Assembly (NCBI GenBank): GCA_964247055.1
Contig: OZ176056.1
Coordinates: forward strand, 4,650,001 to 4,714,000
Direction: 5' to 3'
DNA: 64,000 nucleotides
DNA from: Paragordius varius
Taxonomy: Eukaryota > Nematomorpha
A model generated the notes under the pieces. The model had not been told where the DNA came from. It was given only the letters and a program-made list of their open reading frames with translations, and did not search any database. Each line of letters starts with the position of its first letter. Positions within the stretch are counted from its first letter, which is position 1. This document shows, in pieces, positions 33,280 through 44,900 of this stretch. Both the position numbers and the translations under genes were made by a program.

Positions 33280-34200
33280 AAATCATTGGAGGCTTTCCGA
33301 ATACGTTCCTCAATCGAATAATTGAATTTGGCCTTTTCGGCCACGGTCTTAACCCCTTCTAAAAATTGGGTGAAAGATTGACCGTTGCTCCGAACAAGTC
33401 GAAAAAATTAAAATCTGCTTTGAAATGATTTTATGGGATTAAATACTTTCGCTCCATGATGCATCTTTTATTTTTGTGGGATACAGTCGTTGATTTATTT
33501 TGCGCACAACCAATAGACCACCATAAGCAAGCAAAGTTGTTTAGTAGTACTAGTGGAGGTCTTACCGATATCCGAACGAACATGACAACGCCAATTGCCA
33601 ATCTCGCTAACTTATGCATCGAGAAATATAATGATAATATCAAGTTTGAGGATTACGTTGAATATATGACAATTGTTATGGAGGCGAAAGATATCTCTGT
33701 AACAGAACAAGTTCTCAAAACAACTTTGCTTGCCTATGGTAGTCTTTTGGTTGTGCGCAAAATAAATCAACGACTGTATTCCAAAAATATAAAAGATGCA
33801 TCATGGAGCGAGATAATGACAACAGGCCTAAAAGTATTTAATACCACAAAATAGCAGATTTGAATTTTTTCGACTTGTGCAGAGCAACGCTGAATCTTTC
33901 ACCCAATTTTTAGAACGGGTTAAGATTGCAGCCGAAGGCAAATTCAATGATTCGATTAGGGAACTTATTTAAATTTGTAATTCTTAAGTTATGGGCATTT
34001 GTAGATAGACGCATCTTTTAGATCAATCTTAGTGAAAACTTGGCCTTCGCCAATCTTACTTACTTTATGATCAAACGTTGGAATGTTGTGAGAATCCTCG
34101 GTCAGCCATTTATTGATCGTAACTCTAAAATCGCTACAAATCTTACCTCTCCATTCGCTTTTAGCACATTGACGGTGAGCGTGGCCCATGTAAGAGTTGT
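33280..34200. mobile_element. Broken, rearranged Ty3/gypsy LTR-retrotransposon fossil
   Basis: Gag-like coding remnants lie on the plus strand at about 33460-33965, with a second inverted copy of part of the same gag region on the minus strand at about 33280-33440. A reverse-transcriptase-like fragment of the gypsy type lies on the minus strand at about 33990-34190. No LTRs, integrase or complete gene are seen. It is an old, rearranged remnant. Confidence 0.7.
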
Positions 34201-34620
34201 AAAGTTGGGATCTATCAGCTTCAAAATGCCTAACTTTTGAAATCTTAGCTGCTCTTAGGGGAAACGGTACTCGGCGACACCAAACTTTGGGACCTCAAAT
34301 CATCATAACTATTTGATTAAAAAAGGCCAGCTTGTCGAACCCCTCACAAAAAAACTATGTTAGAAAACCAACGTGAAATGAAATCGAAAGCAGTTTTGAA
34401 CCCGATCGTAGATTGAAAAACAATTTATTTTTCCAAAATATAAACGATAAATTTATTTATTTAATTTATTCAAAAAATTTCTACATTGGGTGAAATATAG
34501 ACTAGTTATACATATATTAATTGCTAGACTACTATAATAATATATTATTTTAGGGCAATGAATGAATAGTTTTTCTAAATAATAGAATTTTCAAGAAATT
34601 TTTAAATTTTTGAACATATG

Positions 34621-37419
34621 TCATTTTCTAAAGTCAGCAGTTTTGAGTATTTGACTATTGCCTAGTACAGCTATCTTCTCCATTTCAGACACTATAGAAA
34701 AAGAAACAAAATTATTATGAAAATTCAACTCAAAAATATATAGTTCTTTAAACTCAAAAAATAATAAAATTGTTAAAGTGTATAAAAAAAAGTCATAAAT
34801 ATGTAAGGAATTACATAAATTGGTTAAATCAGAATCTCCACGGAGTTTTTCAAACAGGGTTTTATCATCCAAATCGGTACATTTGACATACTGTATAACT
34901 AATGTGTAAAAATAGGTAAAAAACAATTTTTGTGAATATATTTATAATATAAATAATATTTAAAAAAATTTAAATTTTAACATTGTAGTTTAAAAAGGAA
35001 AAACCAAAATTTATATATGATATTTAGTGTAAAGTAGGTTGAATATTTATTTTTTTTATTATATGTTAAATTTTTATCAAATATACCATTAGGGTTACAA
35101 AAAAAGAAAGGGATATATAAATTAGGCAATTTTACGTGTAAGCAAAGGTTATGAGTAAATTCAAGATTAAAAAATTGTTTTATAAAAAAATATTTTTAAT
35201 ATTTATTTTTGATCTTGTTTAAAAAAAAATCATTAAAATACCAGTTAAATTTTAATTTATAAAATAAAATAATTTGTACTTTCATGCATTTTAGTGCTAT
35301 CAGTAATAAAGGTGCCCATATGTTTCATGCTTGTGATATTGTCCTTGGCTAATTTGTCAAACAATTTAACCATGAGCTCCTTAAACTTTACAATATTCTT
35401 TTCATTTGCTTCTTTCATCACGAAAACGTTCAAACGATAATATGTATCTATTATAGAAATTTATAACTTTAATTTTAAAATGGTGGTCGAAAATTTTAAC
35501 TCTAATCAAAATTTTTAAAAATTATATTTTTAAAAATATCATGAAATTATAAAAAGAAGAAACACTTTAGTAAATAATAGAAAATAACCATTTCATTTCT
35601 TAGTATTTTATAAAAATTATCGACTTGGATCTTATTATAAAATCAAAATATTAATTCACTATATTTAACCCAGTTAAATTAACACTTGGATACAACACAC
35701 TCATTTTAGTTTTTCGATTCAAATTGGGGTAGTTGGATACCCCAGGCCTCTTTGAAATTAAATTCTTTAAAAAATATAGAAGAAATTGAAACCATGGCAA
35801 AATCTTGCACTTATCCATCATTAATAAACCGAAATATATAAAAAATTTTATTCAAAAATACTTGATATTACTTATTTTAAGCTAAAACCGAAAGGTAAAA
35901 ATTTCGTCATCCTGACATGTGTCAAATTGTAAAATTGAAAAAAAACCGCTTTTTCTATTTCTATCAATGTTAGATGTAATTTATATAAAAAATTAGCTTT
36001 AGTTTTACCCTTAAAATTAAATAAAGACGATATTTTGCAAAAATTTTGTAAAATAAAAATGGCGTAAGTAGTTTGAGATGGAGCTTTTTTTTCAAAAGAA
36101 AATTTTATCAAGATATTTTGGCATATTTATATAATATTTATCAGGATAGAAGCATAAATTTAAATTGGGACCGTTTCCTTCAGTAGTGAAAATATTAATT
36201 TAAATTTAGTCTGGGGTATTTAGATACCCTAATTTGAATTGAAGTGTTAATATATACCATTTACGATTCGAATTCACCCTCGAACAAATTCACCCTCAAA
36301 TAAAATATATGTTTTTTAAGGTTGAAAATTACCTATATTTTTAAAAAATAAAAATTTTATTTTAATTTAAATTAAAATAATACTGGAAAAATAATAAACT
36401 ATGCCATAAAAATATATTACTTATTAATAATGAGTTATATTAGTTCGAAAACACACAATTATTTTTAGAATGACTTTAAATTGTTCAAGGGTGGTTTATC
36501 GTTCGAAAGTAGGGTAAATTCAAACTGTAAATGGTATATTTACATACCGTAATCAATTAGGTTTAGTAGTAAAACAATCATATTTAATAAACTTTAAAAT
36601 TATAAAAAAAATTTTAAAACTTTGATCTTCAGGACTTCCAAAAGCGAAATTGATGTCATCAGAAAGGCGTCGAAGTGCAATATTCTTTTCTTTCTTAAGT
36701 AATGGTTTCATAGCACTAATGTAATTATTCATCCAACTAGAATCTTTCATTAAAGCTGAACGTACTTGAGCCCGTTGGGCATAAGAATCTATAAACGAAA
36801 ATTGTTTAGATATTTAAGTTTTTATGGTTTATTTTTCTAACAAAATGCACGCAATTTATATTTTCATGTATTCGCTAATTATATGATAATAGGATTTATT
36901 TTATTTATATACGCAAAACAATAACTTAAATTTTACCAAGTTCAAAAAATGCAGTTGTCATTAACAATTTTAGATTTTGGCATAATAACACAAAGTGACT
37001 AAATTAATTGATGATACAGAAGCTTATCAAATTAATGCATAGGTGACTTTATCAAAAATATATTAAAAAAATTGAAAGATTTTCATATAAAATAAAAAAC
37101 CGTATTCCCAAAGATGAGTAACTCGATTCAATGTTCCAAATTCTGTGACCCAATATCCAAGCATTTTTGAGTGCGACATTCGAGTACCAATATTATCTTT
37201 CGTGAGGGCCATAAATTTGGCAAAATGTTGTGGTTCACATTTATACATTCTCATTTCATAAAGTTTATCCATATGAATTGGACATTTGTCAGTTGAACCT
37301 CCCAAAGACATTTTATATTTTGATGCAGTGGTTAATGCGAAATTCCTCGATATGATTAACGGAATAAAACTATTTGAGACGTTGGTTAGTGTAAAGAAGG
37401 CGCAAGGCTGAACAAACAT
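34621..37419 (-). CDS. NIPSNAP-family protein, 5 exons
   Basis: A member of the NIPSNAP family, mitochondria-associated proteins built from ferredoxin-like dimeric alpha-beta barrel domains. Exons: 37419-37101, 36788-36621, 35447-35280, 34898-34815, 34691-34621; all junctions are GT-AG and in phase, ending in TGA, for 269 aa, normal for the family. Diagnostic are YEMRMYKCEPQHFAKFMALT, MLGYWVTEFGTLNRVTHLWEY and the following SYAQRAQVRSALMKD, which parallel the NIPSNAP motif Y-E-L-R-T-Y ... F-G-x-x-N-x-V-x-H-x-W. Residues 1-36 lack acidic residues and look like a mitochondrial presequence. The start is not certain: TTTGTTCAG just after the ATG could be a splice acceptor, and a good donor (CAG/GTAC at about 37552) lies upstream, so a 5'UTR exon and a later Met are possible. 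Which NIPSNAP paralogue it is I cannot say. Confidence 0.88.
35679..36250 (+). mobile_element. TTAA-type palindrome-ended element, full-length
   Basis: A reference copy of the family. The left end is TTAACACTTGGATACAACAC, then GATTCAAATTGGGGTAGTTG and GATACCCCAGGCCT. The right end is CTGGGGTATTTAGATACCCT followed by a TTCAAATC-like block and AAGTGTTAA. Both ends thus carry a GGGGTA-N5/6-TACCCC palindrome and an outer TTAA, consistent with TTAA target sites as in piggyBac-type elements (inference). There is no transposase. It is inserted in intron 2 of the NIPSNAP gene and abuts the MITE at 36250. Confidence 0.85.
36250..36540. mobile_element. MITE with tandem-repeat TIRs (CAAATTCACCCT family)
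   Basis: Left tip TATATACCATTTACGATTCG, then GAATTCACCCTCGAACAAAT and a further unit. Right side TTGTTCAAGGGTGGTTTATC and CAAACTGTAAATGGTATATT. It lies immediately beside the TTAA element inside the NIPSNAP intron. Confidence 0.8.
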
Positions 37420-37630
37420 AAAAAATGCAAGTCACCGTGAAATAATACAAATAAAAAAATATAAAACAGTAGATATATAGAATATTGTAAAAATATAGGG
37501 ATATGGTCAATCTATCGAAAAATATCAAGATAAAGGGCAAGTACCTGATAACGCAAGTGAATTGGGTGTCAGATGCTTTTATCAATGAAAAACAATATAC
37601 TCGCAAATTTATATTATTTTTCAGATATGA

Positions 37631-38086
37631 TTAACACTTGGATACAACACATCCATTTTAGTCATTCGATTCAAATTGGGGTGGTTAAATAATCCAGGCC
37701 TGTTCAAAATAAAATAAATGAAAAAATATGGAATGAATTTAGTCAACATGACATGTGTCAATGGTAAAATTGAAAAATAATAAAAAATATACCTCTTTCT
37801 ATTTCTATCAATGTTAGATGTAATTTAAGCAAAAAATTAGCTTTGATTTTACCCTTAAAATTAAATGACGATATTTTGCAAAATGTTGTGGAATAAAAAT
37901 GGCGTCGAACTAGTTTGATATGTAATTTTTTTTCAAAACCAAATTTTATATATTTCGGCTTATTTATATAGTTTTTATTAGGATAGAAGCATAAATTTAA
38001 ATTGGGACCGTTTCTTTCAGTAGCTTTTTATAACAATTTAAATATTGTCTGGGATTTAGATACCCCAATTTGAATCGAAATGTTAA
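37631..38086 (+). mobile_element. TTAA-type palindrome-ended element, diverged and shortened
   Basis: Starts TTAACACTTGGATACAACAC and ends TTTGAATCGAAATGTTAA. The left palindrome is degraded (GGGGTGGTTAAATAATCC) and the middle is shortened relative to the 35679 copy. A scrap of another left end follows at 38083-38160. Confidence 0.8.
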
Positions 38087-38162
38087 CACCTCGATTCAAA
38101 AAGTCGTTGTACCTCAGGCATTAAATAAAATATTTCAAAAAATATGAAAAAATTGAAGCCAA

Positions 38163-38740
38163 TAACACTTGGATACAACACATTCATTTTAGTCCTTCGA
38201 TTTAAATTGGGGTAGTTATATACCCCAAGCCTGTTTAAAATTAAATTCCTTAAAAAATATGAAAGGAATCGAAACCATGGCAAAATTTTGCACTTATATA
38301 ACATAAATAAACCGAATTATATAAAAAATATATTCAAAAATACTTGATATTACTTTTTTTAAGCTAAAACCAAAAGGTAAAATTTAGTCAACGTGACATC
38401 TGTGCATTGTTATTGAAAAACATTACAAATAAAACCGCTTTTTCTATTTCTCTCAATGTTAGATGTAATTTAAATAAAAAAATAGCTTTAATATTACCCT
38501 TAAAATCAAATGAAGATGATATTTTGCAAAAATTTTGTAAAATAAAAATGGCGTCGAAGTAGTTTGATATGGAACTTTTTTTTCAAAAAAATTTTCTTAG
38601 AAATTTTGGCATATTTATATAATTTTTATTAGGATAGAAGCATAAATTTAAATTGGGACCGTTTCCTTCGGTAGTTTCTTAGAAATCCTAACTCAAACTT
38701 ACTCTGGGGTATTTATTTACCCCTTGAATTAAAGTGTTAA
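38163..38740 (+). mobile_element. TTAA-type palindrome-ended element, near full-length
   Basis: Starts at ATAACACTTGGATACAACAC (first T of TTAA changed), keeps GGGGTAGTTATATACCCC at the left and CTGGGGTATTTATTTACCCC at the right, and ends AAAGTGTTAA. Confidence 0.85.
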
Positions 38741-39000
38741 ATAGTTTATATAAAATAAATTAACCGAAATATTATAAGAAACACTCAAAAATTTAATATT
38801 ACTTATTCAGAGTCAACCGAAAATATTTAACCAATGACATGTGTGCATAAAAATATAAATATGATGCAAAATATATCACTTTTTCTGTTAAGATTAATGT
38901 TAAATTGGAATTTAATAAATAAACCAATTTCGACTTTAAAATTAACACTTCGATTTGAATTGGGGTATCTAAATACCCCTATTGATTAAGAAATTCGTTA
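38741..39000. mobile_element. Fragments of TTAA-type elements
   Basis: 38755-38935 resembles the middle of the family (cf. ACATGTGTGCATAAAAATAT and the CACTTTTTCTGTT block), and 38942-38980 is a solo end, TTAACACTTCGATTTGAATT plus GGGGTATCTAAATACCCC. It is probably one or two truncated insertions. Confidence 0.6.
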
Positions 39001-39587
39001 GTCCAATTTATTGAAAATAATTGTGCTTTCATTAGCCCGAATTCGAAAGCAAAACCTTTTATTTTGAATTTTGAGGTGATAGAAATGTTAAAATTGATTA
39101 ATATGATAAAGGTGTTTTTAAATGCAAAAAAATGATGTGTTTTGTTTGTTTTTAACAATTTTATATTTGAAATCTAATAAATATTAATTAATGTGAAATT
39201 TTTGAGAATAAAATGCGGTTCGAGAAACGATTTGTGTTGGCACCCCTGTTTTAAACCTTATATAGCATTTGATTTTAAGTTGCAACTTTAACCGAATTAT
39301 TCGCATGTCCCTCTTACCCTATCATTGATCGTAAAATTTTAGTCCTTTTTAGGATTTTAACAAATACGATATAAATTAATTTCATATTATTATCGCTAAA
39401 TATTAATCAATATCTACTTTAGTATGCGAAAATATTTTTAGGCAGTTACGATTTCTGAGTCAAACTTAACGATTAATTAAGGTTTTCTTAGTCAAGTCAA
39501 TAAAAACCTTTAATAATTGATTAAAACGTTTTTATCGAGGAAGTATCTTTCCTCATTACAATTCAATTTTAGTATTGGCATTTCTAA
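39001..39587. other. Intergenic with a lone hAT-type end
   Basis: 39226-39245 reads GTGTTGGCACCCCTG, whose reverse complement CAGGGGTGCCAACAC is a hAT-style terminus. No partner end is recognised. A block with AGGTGATAGAAATGTTAAAA near 39075 recurs near 55300 inside another repeat. No gene is seen. Confidence 0.4.
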
Positions 39588-40112
39588 TATACCATTTGCA
39601 CTTCAAGAGTGTCCTTGAACACTTCAAGTTGGTCCTTTGACTTGTTTTTAAATTTTATCAATCAAATCGTCTATTTTATAGTTTTTAACCTTTATTTACA
39701 TAAATTTTAAATCGATATAACTTTTAATCTTTGAGAAACCGTATATCTTTATTAATTTCTTAAAATAATTTTGGATATTTATCAGATTTTAACACGAAAA
39801 TGAAAAAATATATTAGTTTTCTGGGTTATTAATTAAAATTTTTCATTAAAAACATTTAAAAGTCATAATTTTGTTCAATTGAAAAAAATAGTTTGAAACA
39901 AAAAATGGTTTTTCAAAGAAAATTTTTATTTTTAAATGAATAAATATATAACGAATAAAGAAAATTAGGTTAATAAATAATAATATTAAAAAATAAATGC
40001 AAAAATTATGGTTAAATCAAAAATGATAAGCGAAATGTTCAAGGACCAACTTGAGGTGTTCAAGGACCAACTTGAAATGTTCAAGGACACTCTTGAAGTG
40101 CAAATGGTATAT
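39588..40112. mobile_element. MITE (525 bp) with tandem-repeat TIRs, sister family
   Basis: Tips ATACCATTTGCACTTCAAGA and CTTGAAGTGCAAATGGTAT are inverted. Inside the right end the unit GTTCAAGGACCAACTTGA is repeated about three times, and the left end carries the inverse (GTCCTTGAACACTTCAAGTT). The outermost bases match the tips of the CAAATTCACCCT family, but the repeated unit is different, so this is a related family with its own TIR repeat. Confidence 0.8.
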
Positions 40113-40166
40113 TTGCGATATTTACCTGTCATTAAATTAACATTTTTTATTTTATTGTGTTAAAAC

Positions 40167-40863
40167 TAGGGTTTTGCTGACCTGGTCATGACCAGGTCAG
40201 TGATTATTTATTTTGTGACCATGGGCATTTGTAAAACAGCTGTTTATTAAAATGATGGTATTTTTTTTGGAAGAGAAATAGTAAGATTTTATTGTTTTTT
40301 TTATATATTTCCTAAAAAATATAAATTAAACATTTAAATATGCTTATTTAACAATATAAAATTGTTAAACATGCATCGTTATAACTTTAGCATTAAGCAT
40401 ATGTATCCAGTTATTCCTAAAAACAATCAAGCACTTTGCAAAATATGCAATTATTCCATATATGTGAACCAATAAAATGAAAAAACATTTTATAATGTAT
40501 TACAATGATAAAAGAAAGTGTAAAACAAACTAGGTAAAAATTTATTTGAATTATCCCGTATTAAAAGCTATGCATTTGAAGATTTAGAAGGACACGAACA
40601 TGTGGCATAATTTAATTGAAGACAAAATTCTTGATTAAATTTGATTGAAAATATTTGTAAATAATTAATATCAAAAAAATGTATAATATAAACTTTTTAA
40701 AAAAATATGACATTATTAGTGAAACGCAAGTGTCGTACGAAAATTATTTTCACAATCCTATATCGCATGATTTACTTATGTAAAAAGTGGTCATGACCAT
40801 GGTTTGACTGGGTCTGACCGGACTTGAAAAAGCAGTCAAATGCACAACCTAGTTAAAACCCTA
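40167..40863. mobile_element. Non-autonomous hAT-like element with palindromic ends
   Basis: Inverted tips TAGGGTTTT at 40167 and AAAACCCTA ending 40863. A perfect 24-bp palindrome (40177-40200) lies next to the left tip, and its 12-bp core TGGTCATGACCA recurs near the right end (40788-40799). A short plus-strand stretch at about 40399-40450 encodes YPVIPKNNQALCKIC, resembling the start of a BED zinc finger, which would fit a hAT transposase relic. No target duplication is clear. Confidence 0.6.
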
Positions 40864-41956
40864 CATTCAACCTTGAAATTCACCCTTCTCGAATTCCCCT
40901 TAAACATTTCAGTCCCACCTCATTGGAATATTATTGGGTTAAAATTAAATCCTATTGTAAAATATTTTAGCAGTGTTTATCATTTTTTCTGCTTCATTAC
41001 CCTAATTTAATGATTTGTCAAATTATAATATTTTTTTAAAATAAAAAATTAGTTAATTTATAATTTTAATATTTATAAAAAATACATCATGGGCAACTTA
41101 TCAATCAATCATTTGATAATTTTGCATTTAAGCTTTGAATACACACATTATTAACAATAATATACGCTGTGAAGATCGCCGTTTATTAAAAACTAAGCAA
41201 TATCCAAATTATATAATGGTTTGTGATTAAAAATATGATGGTTTTTAACGAATGATTTGATTTGTGATTTCTTTTTTAATTAAATCTCCCGACAAACCCT
41301 TTGATGAAAATGGGAATCAATAAATTGTATATTATTTTTACCCTGTTTTACGGCGAACTCCACATCCTTAATATTACAAACCCAGTTCGTTACCTACTCA
41401 ATTAAAACTATCAATGATAGTTAATAAAGTACTTATAAATTTATGATTTTATGGTTTTTTTAAGGACATAAGTGCATATACGAAAACATTTTTTAGAAGG
41501 GAAACGGTATATTAATATTATAAATGTAGGATTTTCCTTATGATGATATTTAATGATAAAACTTTATGATGCTAAATTATCAAAGAGCAAACCTCCTTTA
41601 ATATATAAAACGTATTTATTCCTATTATTTAATATTTTATAAATTAAAAATTATAATTGTAGTAGCAAAGCATACATATAAATTAAGACGATTGGGACCC
41701 AATTACCTATTATTAATTCGTTTAAAAATTTCTTATTAATTTTTAATCACTTTAACTGCTAAAACTGTAATAAAAACGAATTGGGGAAAACCATTTTGTA
41801 AAAAAAACGTTTACAAACCTGTTAGTAAATCATCCGCGTTTAAAGACCGAGTTAGTGCAATTTAACGCTCTTTTTAGATTAAGGAACATTTATATTTTTA
41901 TGACAAAATAACTTCATTGTTTTACAATTTATCGAATTTATTTAATATTCTAGGCA
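40864..41956. other. Intergenic, no gene seen
   Basis: The first 60 bases carry diverged CAAATTCACCCT-type repeats (TTGAAATTCACCCTTCTCGA). The rest is AT-rich without exon-like segments. The 3' untranslated region of RPP30 should be just below 41957. Confidence 0.5.
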
Positions 41957-44900
41957 TTAGGGAAGTGTTATGAGATCATTAGTTGCATTTTCTTCTTTAA
42001 TTAAATCATTGAGCACAGCGATTTCATTTATGTCTCTAATAAGATTAGAGGATGAAATCTCAGGGATAACATTAGATATAGGTTCTGTTTTAACATTTTG
42101 AGTTTGATTGCCGCTGTTTGTGGCAAGATTCTGGTTTTCTCCCCCATAAGGTATCGATTGATAAATCTGTACTCCATATTTGTTGAACTTTCTTATTTCT
42201 AGTTACGCAATAAAAAGATTGATTACAAAAGAAAAATATCATAAATTTAATGCGACAATGATCAATACCTGCATGCCTAATAACTTTTTCACAACTTTGC
42301 ATATTTATGAATCGACACTGAGTTTCATTCAATCCAAACATAGAAGCCAAATTCCCGATGTCATAGGGGCCCCGTAAATCAAAAGTTTGTTCAGCTCCAC
42401 TAGAAAATATAATGTTTCGTATGTTGGGTTCTAGGCACAGTAATACATGTATGTGCCCAATCATATTGCGTCGAGTTTGTTTAGATTTTATCGCTATCAA
42501 AATTGTTAAAAAAAATTAAAATTATACAAGCGAAATGTATCATATAAAGACTGATATTTTGTTCAAAATAACCGCTATATTTTTTAACCTTGATTCTATT
42601 TAATAAAATTCATTGTTTAAAACTGCGAATAAAAAATGTAAATTGGTTCAATTTTATAATTTACAATTATATTTAGATAGTTCTTATGGGAAAAATTAAG
42701 GTTAAAAAAGTATGGTTGTTTATTGAGAAAAATACGTTTTGTCTGGTATAATTTTAAAATTTATTGTAAATATTTGAAATGAACAAAAATATTATAAAGT
42801 AACAAACAGTTTGTAAACACAACCTTTTGTAAAAAGAAGGTAATTAATAATATATATTCATAAAGTAGTATATCGCTGCTCGGTGTAAATAAAAAATAAA
42901 AAGTAATATAACGGTAACAAAGGTATTATTGCGCTTTAAAACACTTTTTAATTATAATGTTGTTTTATCCAAAATATATCTAAGAGTATTATCGAATTTA
43001 CAATAAAACGGGCAGGATCTAAATTGATAAGTATGAGTAAGTACGCATTGCTGGAAACTATTATTATCTATTGCCAAATAGTAAATACAACAAAAGGCAG
43101 TATTATTGGTTAATAATTGAAAAAAGTGAAAAAATAACTAAAAGTTAATAATACTGCCCTTTGTTATTACTATTATGCAATAATTAATAACTTCTAGCAA
43201 TGTATACTGATTCATACTGTAATGTTTATATTAAAACAACCAATTTATGCCGTTATATTTCAAAAGAGTTATTAATAATGCGAAAAATAATTATTAACTA
43301 TAATAAGTAAAATATATATACGTTCTATATAAAAGTTTCAAAGTTAAATTACTTTAAAAAAAATTTATAAAAATTTATTTTAGCAATAAAGAAGAATTAA
43401 TCTCAAGGCTTAAAAAAATTAATAGAGTTCCTATATTGATACAAACGTACCTGGAGCATAATTATATTCGATTGCTAATCCGTGGTGTAGGGCACTACGT
43501 ATATGGGATCTTTTAAAGCGTAAATTATTAGTATTCTTATTTTCCAGGGTATCTAAAATTTTTCAAGGAAAGACTGATAAAAATCTTTGTTTAAAGTATA
43601 TATATATATATATATATATAAAATGTTTTTTGCACGTTAGTTATGTTATTAATAATAAAGATTTGACTATATTGTACTATATAGTTTTAAAATTGTAACA
43701 AAATTTTCGATCTTTAATACATTTTTAATAAATTTTTCATGTTATTTTGGACATAAACTGTCGTTTTGGGTTTCAAAATAAGTTATAAATTGGTAAATTT
43801 ATGAAGAGACACAAAAAACAGTTTTCTTTACAGAAATATTAGTATATGATGTTTATATGTTTTATGGATTAATTTTACCCAAATTTATATATGATAATAT
43901 ATTGATATCTTAAATTTTTCCAATCAATTAATGTACCCGTGGACATGTTGATGGAAATTATATCAAAATCAGTGCCAGCATTTTCGCATGTGGCTTGGAA
44001 AATCTTTTGATCAGTCGGTTCTATGGCTATTAAATCAAATTTTTTGGCACGATCACAACGCAAGAAGCGAAAAGAATCCAAATTATCAATGATGAATGTA
44101 CATCTATACGTACGATTAAAAAGGCCCAATTATATATATTTGTAATATCATTTAGAAAAAAATAAAATTGAATAAAAATGATAAAAACCTTTGAAGTATT
44201 TGAACTGTTTTACACCGCTTAGCCGCATCAGATTGTGCAATGAGAGATTGGATTCGTCCAACACTAAGTTCAATAGGATCTGGGATTAACTAAAAAAAAA
44301 GTTTTGTTTTTAAGTTTGTCTACTCTTCTCAAAGACACAAGCGTAGATTTATTTAAATTTGACAAATGCAATGTTATTTAGTTAAATTCTGCACCGAATA
44401 AAAAAGTGCATTTATATATTTTAAAAGTAGTTCTACCGTTTAACGTCTAAATGCTTTTTTAAAAGCAAAGTATGTGTTTCTAAAATATTTTTTAATGTAT
44501 ATTGTTGTGGCGCAGTTAGCTTCTGCCAAAAGCAGTTTAATATAATCTATTTTCATGAAAAAAAATATTAATCTACAAAATGAGCATATAAACTATGACA
44601 TATTCTCTCAAATATATTTACAATCCAAATTCACCCTCGAACAATTCAAATTCACGATTATTTTTTCAGAATTATTTTAATTTTAATCAAATTTCATTTT
44701 TTTTAAAAAAAAAATAGAGGTATTTTTAACTTTAAAAATATAATTTATTTTATGGTTAATTTAAAGTGTTTAAGGGTGAATTTGAATTATTCAATGGTAA
44801 ATTTAAAGTGTAAATGGTATATACATTGTACACTCTACAGGAAACACTCAACAAAAGGTCCAAAATATAGTAATAAAATGGGTATTTTACAAATTCAAAA

